The notes under the pieces: model-generated
The model's database searches: none
What the model saw: only the letters and a program-made list of their open reading frames with translations
What the model was told of the DNA's origin: nothing
Translations under genes and position numbers: made by a program
Shown: positions 1 to 6,537 of the stretch, piece by piece
How the letters are laid out: each line of letters opens with the position of its first letter
How positions within the stretch are numbered: the first letter of the stretch is position 1
Assembly: GCA_012511915.1 (NCBI GenBank)
Contig: JAAZFB010000192.1
Coordinates: 1-6,537 of the forward strand
DNA length: 6,537 nucleotides
Reading direction: 5' to 3'
From: Clostridiaceae bacterium
Lineage (GTDB): Bacteria; Bacillota; Clostridia; Monoglobales; Firm-18

Positions 1-1837
1 AACCTATATTGTAATTCTCATAATATTTGTTTTCCACTATTTCCCTTGGACTTACATCATCCTCTGTTTCAGTTTTCATTTCTTCATGAAGAATCTTATA
101 GAGATTTACATATACCGCTGAAAAGCCCTTGCCAAACAGTGAAATCACACCCGCATTGGGCAGTGTTTTCAGCATTTCCACCGTTCTTTCAAGGTCATAA
201 ACCCTCATAGCGCAAAGGGAATCGTTTAGGAATATAAGATCCTTATTAAGTTTGCTTATAGTGCCATCTGCTTCTTTTAATCCTTTCGGGTTTATGGCGT
301 CGGGCTCGGACTTGCCAATCCCAGTTAAATCAACTACAAATGCGGTTTCGCATTTATCGCATATCTTTCTAATAAAGCGAATGTTGTTTTCAATATCGTC
401 TGTACCGTCGCCCCACAGGCAAATCTCAACAGGGAGTTTTTCGTCTTTTTTATCAAAGTCTTTAAACATTATTCCATGGCAGGCTATTTTATCCTGAGTA
501 AACCAAAGCATATGTGAGATAAAAAGCCCGTTTTCATAATGGGTATAAAAGGTGCGCAGATTAAAATCCACAGGCCTGCGCTCAAAGTCCACCTTTTCTC
601 TTAGCCACTCTACCTTATTCGTTAAACTGCGCTTTTCCCTGTACCGCTCAAGGTTTTCATGGTATATGAATTTTGCGTCGGGATACTCCGTAGCCACCTG
701 TCCGGTTTTTGTACAGTTTAAAAGATGAGGCTCTATTTCCCTCACCTCAGCCGGAAACACTCTTCTATCCTCGCCATTTAGCGCTTTGGCAAAAAAGTAA
801 CCTGCGCGGGCAGCCAAGGTATCGGTAAATTTGTGAGTGCTTTGGTCTACAAACAGCTCGAAATCTGAACCCTTACCGCTCATTTCCCAAAACCTTTTTA
901 AGTCTTTATATAACGAACAGGTTCCGTCAATGGGAAAGAAATCACTGTCAACCGCAAGTATTAATAAAGGCTTGGGAGCAAAACACATCATCAGCTCATG
1001 GTGGTCAAAGCCATAGTGGGTAGCGTCTAACCATATTTGCTCTGCGTCCTGCCCGTCTCCGGCGCGCAGATATGCGCCCCTTGTGGTTATAAAGGTGGCA
1101 GGGGCGGCGGCTATTGGCCGGCTGTCACAAACCATCATATGGGCTGTCATTGTGCCCCCGCCTGATGAACCTGTAAGTCCTATTTTACTCTTATCAACCT
1201 CGGGGCGCGACTGGAGATAATCTATCCCTCGCATAGCGTCGCTTATAAAGCACCTTGCAGGTGAGTCTCCCGTTAAAAAACACTGGATGCCTGCGTAGTC
1301 GTGGTCCTGCGTTGTGGGAGGTATAATGGGAATTTTTATTACTTTTTCAATATAACTGTACCTCTCCCCTTGCCCCACCGGGTCTTGCACAAGCACGATT
1401 AGTCCCGATAGGGCAATTATGCGGGCAACCCTTTGATATTGGGGATTTGCTTTCCCCTGTACTGCATGCCCGCACTGGAACAATACGGCACCGCAAGGCT
1501 CTTTTCGCTTTTTTGGAATGTATAAATTAGCGGTTACATACACATTGGGTCGGGACATAAAAATTATTTTTTCAATGGTTAAATCTTCGTCCTCAATCAC
1601 TCCCGTAACCATAGCGTTAAGGGGCAGCTTTGGGTTGTAGGGAATTTGCCCCATTGAAGTCACAAATCGCTCGCGCATTTTTTCAGTATATTCTTTTAGT
1701 TGTGCGGCGCTGCTCAGCCCTTCCCGCACTTTTTTATCCCGTTCAAAGCATTTGTCGCTTCTTGAATATACATGCTCAGCAAGTTGAAATTTAAGGTTGT
1801 AAAAACCATAATCATTTTCAATATTATTAATGCTCAC
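1..1837 (-). CDS. Tandem alpha/beta-hydrolase, acetylxylan-esterase-like, 3'-truncated by the window edge
   Basis: The frame starts at GTG 1837 and stays open to the left edge (last full codon at 4-2), giving 612 residues with no stop. It has no signal peptide, so it is probably cytosolic. Domain 1 (about residues 60-345) is an alpha/beta-hydrolase. 'ANLYIPKK' and 'FQCGHAVQGK' (H124, oxyanion region) precede 'QDPVGQGER' (152-159). The nucleophile elbow is G-S-S-G-G with Ser225. 'LAVDSDFFPID' supplies the acidic residue (D297 or D299), and 'STHKFT' supplies His335. This resembles acetylxylan-esterase/dienelactone-hydrolase-like enzymes that remove acyl groups from carbohydrates. Residues about 440-612 look like a second copy: 'AFVVDLTGIGKSEPDA' parallels the GQGER strand, and 'VISLFGKGFSAVY' (569-573) sits at the elbow with Gly where Ser should be, so it is probably inactive. 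The gene overlaps the CapA-like gene by 11 bp, implying translational coupling. The substrate is inferred; other carbohydrate or peptide esterase activities are possible. Confidence 0.85.
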   Translation of the reverse strand, partial: MSINNIENDYGFYNLKFQLAEHVYSRSDKCFERDKKVREGLSSAAQLKEYTEKMRERFVTSMGQIPYNPKLPLNAMVTGVIEDEDLTIEKIIFMSRPNVYVTANLYIPKKRKEPCGAVLFQCGHAVQGKANPQYQRVARIIALSGLIVLVQDPVGQGERYSYIEKVIKIPIIPPTTQDHDYAGIQCFLTGDSPARCFISDAMRGIDYLQSRPEVDKSKIGLTGSSGGGTMTAHMMVCDSRPIAAAPATFITTRGAYLRAGDGQDAEQIWLDATHYGFDHHELMMCFAPKPLLILAVDSDFFPIDGTCSLYKDLKRFWEMSGKGSDFELFVDQSTHKFTDTLAARAGYFFAKALNGEDRRVFPAEVREIEPHLLNCTKTGQVATEYPDAKFIYHENLERYREKRSLTNKVEWLREKVDFERRPVDFNLRTFYTHYENGLFISHMLWFTQDKIACHGIMFKDFDKKDEKLPVEICLWGDGTDDIENNIRFIRKICDKCETAFVVDLTGIGKSEPDAINPKGLKEADGTISKLNKDLIFLNDSLCAMRVYDLERTVEMLKTLPNAGVISLFGKGFSAVYVNLYKILHEEMKTETEDDVSPREIVENKYYENYNIG

Positions 1838-2945
1838 CTTTAAATCTCCTCTCAAGTCTTTGCTTTATTGCCGTCATAATAACCTCCTTATGGGCCTCAC
1901 AGCGAATTTCGTTTAAAGCGCTAAGATAATAAGTATCATCGAGAATAGACTCTGAAAACTCCTCAAAGGGATAATCGGGTTTTAAGAATCTATAAAGATA
2001 ACTGTTTAGCAAACCGTCCGCAAACTCAACATAGTTTTTCTCCAGAAAGCCTTCTTCAAGTATTCGTTTTGAGCGCGTTTCAAACTCCGAAAGAATTTTT
2101 TCTACTTCCTCATCATTAGACATTCGCACACTGCTTCCGTCTTTGCATATAGGAAGGTATTTAACGGTCATTTTTACATCAAAATCCGCTAAAACCAAAA
2201 GACTTGTCTGCCAAAACTCGCTTTCAGAGCGGTCAAACAAAAAGTTCCCCTGCCCGAATAATATGGTTGATCCCTTATATCCCTCATAACATCCTATACA
2301 GTGGCTGTGCTGGCAAAGCACTAAATCAGCACCTTTTTCCGCAATTTTGCGGCATATTTTTTGAAGGTAGGGCGACGGATAGCGATAATGTTCCCTACCT
2401 CCGTGGTAAAGGACAACCACATAATCACAAGTCTTTTTTAGGCTTGAAATATGGTCAAGGCTTTCTAAAGGGTCAAAAGGATTAGCACCAGGTTTATTCT
2501 TTCCCGCTATGGAAAACTCGTTTTCGGCACAGGCGTAAATACCTACCCTTATGCCGTTTAGCTCAAAGACATATGGTCTTGTGGCTTCCTGCAAATTTTC
2601 CCCCGCACCTATAAACTCAGTATTATTGTCTCTTAAAGCCGTCATTGTTGAAAAAAGCCCTTCATCCCCGTGGTCTAAGATATGATTGTTTGAAAATCCT
2701 AAAAGTGAAGGCTTGAATTTCAAAATTCCATTTATTGTGGATACGGGAGCTGCAAGATTTGGTCCTGTTTTAGGTATTGGAGTATTACCGTCGTACAGAG
2801 GGCATTCCAAATTAAAAATACGGTAATCCGCCTGCGATAAGGCTTTCTTTATGCCACTGTCAATAAGCTTTTCAATTCTTCCTTCGCAAAATTCATCAAA
2901 ATTTGATTCTGTAGGAACCATGTCTCCGCCGATTATAATTTTTAT
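1827..2945 (-). CDS. CapA/PGA_cap-family metallophosphatase-like protein, cytosolic
   Basis: The frame gives 372 residues counted from the ATA at 2945, or 364 from the first standard start, ATG 2921. I extend to 2945 because the conserved G-G-D strand is encoded there. Motifs, numbered from 2945, match the PGA_cap (CapA/PgsA-like, calcineurin-type metallophosphatase) family: GGD 6-8, 'NLECPL' from 45, 'SNNHILDHG' 85-93, 'GAGEN' near 113, 'YHGGREHYRYPSP' from 180, H-S-H 213-215 and 'GQGNFLFD' from 231. The Asp, Asn and His residues of these motifs are the likely divalent-metal ligands. After about residue 245 comes a charged, mostly helical C-terminal region. Classical CapA/PgsA proteins are membrane-anchored partners in poly-gamma-glutamate synthesis. 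This one has no signal peptide or membrane segment, and no capB- or capC-like gene is in view, so poly-glutamate synthesis should not be assumed; it may act on a phosphate or ester bond in glycan metabolism. Its last 11 bases overlap the next gene. Confidence 0.85.
   Translation of the reverse strand: MKIIIGGDMVPTESNFDEFCEGRIEKLIDSGIKKALSQADYRIFNLECPLYDGNTPIPKTGPNLAAPVSTINGILKFKPSLLGFSNNHILDHGDEGLFSTMTALRDNNTEFIGAGENLQEATRPYVFELNGIRVGIYACAENEFSIAGKNKPGANPFDPLESLDHISSLKKTCDYVVVLYHGGREHYRYPSPYLQKICRKIAEKGADLVLCQHSHCIGCYEGYKGSTILFGQGNFLFDRSESEFWQTSLLVLADFDVKMTVKYLPICKDGSSVRMSNDEEVEKILSEFETRSKRILEEGFLEKNYVEFADGLLNSYLYRFLKPDYPFEEFSESILDDTYYLSALNEIRCEAHKEVIMTAIKQRLERRFKGEH
1846..1850 (-). promoter_or_regulatory. 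Ribosome binding site for the esterase gene (AGGAG)
   Basis: A strong AGGAG core sits 8 nt upstream of the GTG at 1837-1835, inside the final codons of the CapA-like gene. It supports GTG as the start. The nearby ATGs downstream (for example in GAAAATGATTATGG) are out of frame. Confidence 0.8.
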
Positions 2946-2955
2946 TTTAAATCAT
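2922..2955 (-). other. Coding-like N-terminal extension without a standard start codon
   Basis: In frame upstream of the ATG at 2921, the codons ATA AAA ATT ATA ATC GGC GGA GAC (2945-2922) read x-K-I-I-I-G-G-D and run straight into M-V-P-T-E-S-N. That is the first beta strand plus Gly-Asp metal-site motif expected at the start of PGA_cap/CapA proteins. No in-frame ATG, GTG or TTG exists between it and the in-frame TGA at 2954-2952. Two explanations fit: AUA (or AUU at 2939) is used as start, or one T in the TTT at 2951-2949 is extra. Without that T, the ATG at 2955 would read in frame as M-I-K-I-K-I-I-I-G-G-D-M. Confidence 0.6.
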
Positions 2956-2956
2956 A

Positions 2957-2963
2957 CCTTTCT
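2957..2963 (-). promoter_or_regulatory. Probable ribosome binding site of the CapA-like gene (AGAAAGG)
   Basis: AGAAAGG lies between the TGA of the hydrolase gene (2972-2970) and the CapA-like frame. It is one base from an ATG at 2955 whose frame stops after two codons (ATG ATT TAA), 11 nt from an in-frame ATA (2945-2943), and 35 nt from the first in-frame ATG (2921). Its position suits initiation at or near 2945 rather than 2921. Confidence 0.45.
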
Positions 2964-2969
2964 GTGCAG

Positions 2970-5369
2970 TCAGTTAACATTTCTGCAAAATAAATAGGAT
3001 GGGCTGGATGCTCCGGAGATAAAATAGGTCTTTTCCGTAAAAAAGTTCTTGTCCTCTCCCTCGACCCTAACTGTTATCCTATCAAGTTGTGAAATGTCAA
3101 TTCCGCCTTCAAGTTCTTTCCTTATGCCATTTATATAAAGTCTCGCATTAGGGCTTATCTGCGCGCCGTAACGAATAACCTCCACATTCTCAGGAATATT
3201 TAATATGGCATTGCCTTGCTCGTCATATGTTATAATGTAAGATACTGCGCAATTTGAAAAGCCTAAACTTTTAAGCTCTGCCTGTGGTGATGGGTAAGAT
3301 TTTTGCTCAATCTCAAAAATTTTTACATCCAGAGTATCATAGTTCACATCGAAAGTGCCATTTTCATCAAGGGTATAAACCTCACCACTTAAAGCATCTT
3401 TAACCATCAAAGCTCCTTCAAGCTTGATCTGTGCCGAATCCTCTTGTTTTGTATTATTAACTGAAAATATATAGGATTTTCCGTTATAGCGCTTTGATAG
3501 TATATTTAACCACTCTCCACCGCCTTCCACCTGGTAATGAGGTGCAGGCTCCGCTGACATAAGAACAGGGGAAAATCTTTCCGCTTCACTATAAAGGTTT
3601 GCGGCTTCTTGCCACCACTGCGAAAAAGGCTTTTCATCATCGTTTTTCATTGCTCTGTATGAATACCATTCTAGCCCTTGGGCTCCCTCGCAAAAGGCTT
3701 GCCACATCATGTTGCGCATTTCTTCCTCGGATGGTGCGCGCAAAGATCCGGGGACCTTCCAATGAAAGCCCTGCAAAACAATGTAAACCGGCCTGTTGGG
3801 AAAATCGGTTTTAAGCTGTTTAACATATCTGCCTACTTTTGCTATATCGTCGTCCTCTCGACCCATTACGGGATAGGGGTCTGTACCGATTATGTCAACC
3901 ATTTTCGTGAATATTCCATACCGATGCATTTTGTCTGTAACACCTGCCGTGGGCCTGTTTATATCTGCATTGGCACATATCTCGTTAAGCCATCTTATCT
4001 CCTCGCCGTATCTAACCGGGTCCGCCTCATCGAAAAGGTAATATCCCTGTAAAACCTCATCTTCACAATACGCACTTATAATATCTTCTACAAGAGAACG
4101 GATATCTGCCTGTTCGGTTATAAGATCTCTTGCCTCTACTTGTGATAAATTGCTGAATACAAAGGTGAGCAGTGTCAATCTGATTTGAAGCCCATTGTCA
4201 CGCATTCTTTGAAGCATATCTGTATACTGGTCTCTAAGCAGCCACCACCCCATACCGTAATGTGTCATTGTTTTAATGGGTGTGCCTACGGTGTCGTCTA
4301 TAAAATCGTCGTAGGCGTTTGAATTGTACATCTGCATAAGAAAGTACGGTTCCCCGTCTTTAATAAGCCTATTATGCTCGTCAAGATAAACCGTTGGGCG
4401 ATAGTCTGCACTGCGTTTTCTTATCGTCCATTCTTTTTGGGAAATAATTGTTTCAGTCTGTTTTTCGTACAAAATACCCTGTAGATAGTACTCGCCGTAT
4501 CCAAGCCTTTTTGATGAAAACGAAACACTCATTTTCGATGTTACGTCCTCAGTTTCGGTTATCATAATTATATTATCCGATTCATCCACTATTTGAGATT
4601 TAAACCCCATATCCGTCATGCTGTAAACACCGTTATAGTCGTAAACCATAATATCCATATTGATGTCACCCATGCCACCCTCACCGTAAATTAGGCCTTT
4701 GTATGAAGGAGTAAGCAAAACAGTGTCCATAGGGTCGAGTCTCATCTTCTTTAATGTCAAATCATCGTAATATGCCGTGCCACCCGTCGCCTGCGGAAGA
4801 TAGCACATAATTCTAAGTCGGGCACCTTCCTCAGGAATCTCTATGAGGGCCGTAAGCTTATACCAATCCGTGTTACTTATAATACTGCTACCCACCGACC
4901 TTTCCCTTATCCATATTCCTTCGGCACTATATGTCTGAATAACAATACGAGGCGAACCCTCGGTAATGTCTGCAGCATATATCATACAGGAAAAAGTGTA
5001 CCAGTCACCGGGCTGAACATTCGGATTGAGCACTAGGGTTGCGCCCAGCTGAGGACTATCTGCGTTTTTAGTTATTTTAAGGGAATGAGTACCGCTGTAC
5101 GACGTTTCTTCTCTATCCTCTACCCCCACTCCCTCTCTGGGGAAATTCGAAGGTGTAAAGGGCGTGTAATCGGTGATTTCAAAATCTATAAATCCAACTG
5201 TTGCATGGTCGGTTTCAGTGTCAAAGGGGACGGGCATATTTGCAGCTATTCTATCGCCTGTAATATGCGTATAGGGAGGGCCGTACGCCCATGAGGAAGG
5301 GAGTGCCATGCTAGGCATGGCGAATCCCATAAAAATCAATGCAAAAAGTGCGATTAACTTTTTATGCAT
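2970..5369 (-). CDS. Secreted modular glycoside-hydrolase-like protein (GH-A type barrel)
   Basis: The product is 799 residues from the ATG at 5369; the ATG at 5375 would add Met-Ile. Residues 1-22 are a signal peptide (KK, hydrophobic core, cleavage after P-S-M-A), so the protein is exported. Residues about 60-208 form a beta domain like CBM4/9 ('YSGTHSLKIT', closing 'AYYDDLTLKKM'). Residues about 212-318 form an Ig-like sandwich. Residues about 322-600 look like a (beta/alpha)8 barrel: 'RLIKDGEPYFLMQMYN' (strand 1), 'GYYLFDEADP' (strand 4, with D447-E448 as the probable acid/base pair), 'DIIGTDPYPVM' (strand 6), 'PVYIVLQGFHW' (strand 7) and 'GAQGLEWYSYR' (strand 8). Residues about 606-688 form a C-terminal sandwich, and about 698-786 a second beta domain, possibly cadherin-like/Ig-like. 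The fold and layout fit clan GH-A-like hydrolases. I cannot assign a GH family or substrate, and strand 7 has Gln533 where a Glu nucleophile is expected. Extracellular glycan cleavage is inferred from fold, export and neighbours. Confidence 0.85.
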   Translation of the reverse strand: MHKKLIALFALIFMGFAMPSMALPSSWAYGPPYTHITGDRIAANMPVPFDTETDHATVGFIDFEITDYTPFTPSNFPREGVGVEDREETSYSGTHSLKITKNADSPQLGATLVLNPNVQPGDWYTFSCMIYAADITEGSPRIVIQTYSAEGIWIRERSVGSSIISNTDWYKLTALIEIPEEGARLRIMCYLPQATGGTAYYDDLTLKKMRLDPMDTVLLTPSYKGLIYGEGGMGDINMDIMVYDYNGVYSMTDMGFKSQIVDESDNIIMITETEDVTSKMSVSFSSKRLGYGEYYLQGILYEKQTETIISQKEWTIRKRSADYRPTVYLDEHNRLIKDGEPYFLMQMYNSNAYDDFIDDTVGTPIKTMTHYGMGWWLLRDQYTDMLQRMRDNGLQIRLTLLTFVFSNLSQVEARDLITEQADIRSLVEDIISAYCEDEVLQGYYLFDEADPVRYGEEIRWLNEICANADINRPTAGVTDKMHRYGIFTKMVDIIGTDPYPVMGREDDDIAKVGRYVKQLKTDFPNRPVYIVLQGFHWKVPGSLRAPSEEEMRNMMWQAFCEGAQGLEWYSYRAMKNDDEKPFSQWWQEAANLYSEAERFSPVLMSAEPAPHYQVEGGGEWLNILSKRYNGKSYIFSVNNTKQEDSAQIKLEGALMVKDALSGEVYTLDENGTFDVNYDTLDVKIFEIEQKSYPSPQAELKSLGFSNCAVSYIITYDEQGNAILNIPENVEVIRYGAQISPNARLYINGIRKELEGGIDISQLDRITVRVEGEDKNFFTEKTYFISGASSPSYLFCRNVN

Positions 5370-5371
5370 AA

Positions 5372-6537
5372 TCATTTTCCTTCCGTCAATTCTATAACAA
5401 CATAATCCTTCATCAAAGGTGAAATATTGTCTATGCTTTCAAAGGCAAAAATCTTTACCATTTCAATATTTTGGTAGCTGCCGGAGAGGGTTAAGGGTAT
5501 ATCGTTTTGCCCCGATGGTACAACAGTGCTCGAAAAAACCTCAACCCCCATAAGCCTTGGGCAATCAGGATTTTCATACATAGCCACTATAAACGCCGCC
5601 TGAATCTGCTCACCGACGTTTTTTACAGCCAAATTTATATTTCCGGCTGAAACCGTACCATTTGACAGAATGTTTGGCTGTGATGTTACACCCATTACAT
5701 CTACATCCTCCGTTGTAAAGAAAACATATTTCTCTCCTTCCAGAACATTGCCTGCCAAACCTTGTATTCCCTCGTATTTAAGCTCATATTCTGTAAAGTA
5801 TGTTAAGGGCTGTGTAAATTTAATTTTAATAGCGTTTACTCCGTCATTGCTGATTTTATACTCGGCTGTCACCTGCATACCACAGCTGTAAAGGGATATA
5901 ATTTCACCTTTATTGGGTATAACCGGCTGGTTGAAGGCGATAGTAACCTCGGCATTAACCTCCAGTATTGCACCGTCCGGTGTACTTGCGTCCGAGTCAA
6001 TATTTAAAGCGTAAGTATCCGGAGCAATTCTATAGAGATTAACGTCGTCTATGATAACCTCCCTGTCCAAGCTTCTATCCGGGCTTTCTGGGGAACCACC
6101 TTCAAGATTTATTGGGTAGATTTTTATTGTACTTCCCGCATCAATCTCCCTGTCAACCTTAATTAAAACATCACCCGCCTCATCAAGCAAATATCCTGTC
6201 TGCTCGGTTGGGGTTATCTTAAGTACCACGGTGTACCAGGTATCGGTTTGGCAATAATAGTCCTCATATTCCGATCCATACCCTTCTGCCACTTTTATGT
6301 AATTATCTGAAATCATGAAAATAGAGTCTTGGATTGAGTTGCTGTTAATGCATCCTAGGCGAAATGACGATGGCGACTCTCCAAAATTTTTAATATTTAT
6401 TTTGTAATCTAATATGAGAACATCGTCATCTCCCAGCTCTACTTCCTTGGTGGTGATATAAGCATATCTTACTACATCTGTTGTTGTAAGAACGTTTTGT
6501 AAAAATTGAAATCCCTTTGTCCCGTTATAGCCTATAC
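5372..6537 (-). CDS. Modular ConA-like / Big_5 Ig-like protein, 5'-truncated by the window edge
   Basis: The reading frame is open from the right edge (first complete codon at 6535) to a TGA at 5374-5372, giving 387 visible residues; the true start lies outside the window. An internal ATG at 6316 has no Shine-Dalgarno site, and clear protein sequence continues upstream of it, so it is not the start. Visible residues 1-170 are beta-rich and resemble a jelly-roll/ConA-like domain (a 'W-Y-T-V-V-L-K' strand and a closing 'IIDDVNLYRI' strand typical of carbohydrate-binding or LamG-like folds). Residues about 183-278 look like an SbsA/Big_5 Ig-like domain ('VTIAFNQPV', 'YFTEYELKYEGIQGLAGN', ending in 'YVFFTTED'). 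Residues about 288-387 form a C-terminal beta domain ('NLAVKNVGEQIQAAFIVAMY') of a kind seen at the end of secreted clostridial polysaccharide-degrading proteins. No catalytic motif is visible, so any enzyme domain would be in the missing N-terminus. It is probably extracellular and directly precedes the secreted hydrolase gene. The domain calls are by eye. Confidence 0.85.
   Translation of the reverse strand, partial: IGYNGTKGFQFLQNVLTTTDVVRYAYITTKEVELGDDDVLILDYKINIKNFGESPSSFRLGCINSNSIQDSIFMISDNYIKVAEGYGSEYEDYYCQTDTWYTVVLKITPTEQTGYLLDEAGDVLIKVDREIDAGSTIKIYPINLEGGSPESPDRSLDREVIIDDVNLYRIAPDTYALNIDSDASTPDGAILEVNAEVTIAFNQPVIPNKGEIISLYSCGMQVTAEYKISNDGVNAIKIKFTQPLTYFTEYELKYEGIQGLAGNVLEGEKYVFFTTEDVDVMGVTSQPNILSNGTVSAGNINLAVKNVGEQIQAAFIVAMYENPDCPRLMGVEVFSSTVVPSGQNDIPLTLSGSYQNIEMVKIFAFESIDNISPLMKDYVVIELTEGK
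5379..5384 (-). promoter_or_regulatory. Ribosome binding site deciding the start of the glycoside-hydrolase-like gene
   Basis: On the minus strand the sequence is GGAAGG, then AAA, then ATG ATT ATG. The first ATG (5375) is only 3 nt from GGAAGG, too close for normal initiation. The second ATG (5369) is 9 nt away, near optimal, and begins Met-His-Lys-Lys, a typical signal-peptide N-terminus. The second ATG is therefore preferred. The site lies inside the last codons of the upstream gene, which favours translational coupling. Confidence 0.7.

Noticed and set aside
252..497. Plus-strand open frame of 81 codons
   Set aside because: It lies wholly inside the esterase gene on the other strand; low-complexity, Ser/Ile/Phe-rich product with no family resemblance.
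2204..2485. Plus-strand open frame of 93 codons
   Set aside because: Antisense to the conserved core of the CapA-like gene (HSH and HGG motifs), so it is a shadow frame.
2919..2921. ATG at 2921 as the true start of the CapA-like protein
   Set aside because: It would remove the G-G-D metal-site strand, and the GGAG in front of it is only 2 nt away; kept as an alternative, not the preferred start.
1827..2945. Naming the gene capA or pgsA and calling a poly-gamma-glutamate capsule locus
   Set aside because: No membrane anchor and no capB/capC-like neighbours in the window; the family includes many members of unknown function.
3599..4052. Two overlapping plus-strand open frames (71 and 124 codons)
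   Set aside because: Antisense to the catalytic barrel of the hydrolase; they overlap each other in different frames and resemble no protein family.
5085..5891. Plus-strand open frames of 69 and 73 codons (5085-5294 and 5670-5891)
   Set aside because: Antisense to well-supported domains of the hydrolase and the modular protein; no coding character of their own.
6314..6316. ATG at 6316 as the start of the modular protein
   Set aside because: The same frame stays open with sensible beta-domain sequence to the window edge, and no Shine-Dalgarno site precedes this ATG.

Overview
The window is one tightly packed block of four co-directional genes, all read from the minus strand (right to left), with no gap longer than about 50 bases between them. 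Both outer genes are cut by the window edges. Moderate-to-low G+C, purine-rich Shine-Dalgarno sites (GGAAGG, AGGAG), a Gram-positive-style signal peptide and modular secreted proteins with Ig-like domains suggest an anaerobic, polysaccharide-degrading member of the Firmicutes (Clostridia), perhaps from a gut or other fibre-rich habitat. This is inferred from sequence style, not from a marker gene.

Layout in transcription order: (1) 6537-5372, the 3' part of a gene for a non-catalytic-looking modular protein: a jelly-roll/ConA-like domain, an SbsA-type Ig-like (Big_5) domain and a C-terminal beta domain. (2) 5369-2970, a secreted ~800-residue modular glycoside-hydrolase-like protein: signal peptide, carbohydrate-binding-like beta domain, Ig-like domain, (beta/alpha)8 barrel of GH-A type and two C-terminal beta domains. 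(3) 2945 (or 2921) to 1827, a CapA/PGA_cap-family metallophosphatase-like protein without a signal peptide. (4) 1837 to beyond position 1, a large alpha/beta-hydrolase of acetylxylan-esterase type, apparently with two tandem hydrolase domains, the second lacking its serine nucleophile.

The genes are probably one operon. Gene 1 stops 2 nt before the preferred start of gene 2 (or overlaps an alternative ATG as ATGA). Gene 3 follows gene 2 by 24-48 nt. Gene 4 begins with GTG inside the end of gene 3. A consistent reading is a glycan-degradation locus: extracellular binding and cleavage by genes 1 and 2, and intracellular de-esterification of imported, decorated oligosaccharides by gene 4. The role of the cytosolic CapA-like protein is open.

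The points most worth a second look are the CapA-like start, the barrel and the esterase. Conserved N-terminal coding sequence of the CapA-like gene lies upstream of its first ATG, with only AUA/AUU codons or a one-base frameshift available to start it. The barrel has Gln where GH-A enzymes normally carry the nucleophilic Glu. The esterase has a degenerate second domain. I see no RNA genes, mobile elements, CRISPR arrays, promoters or terminators.
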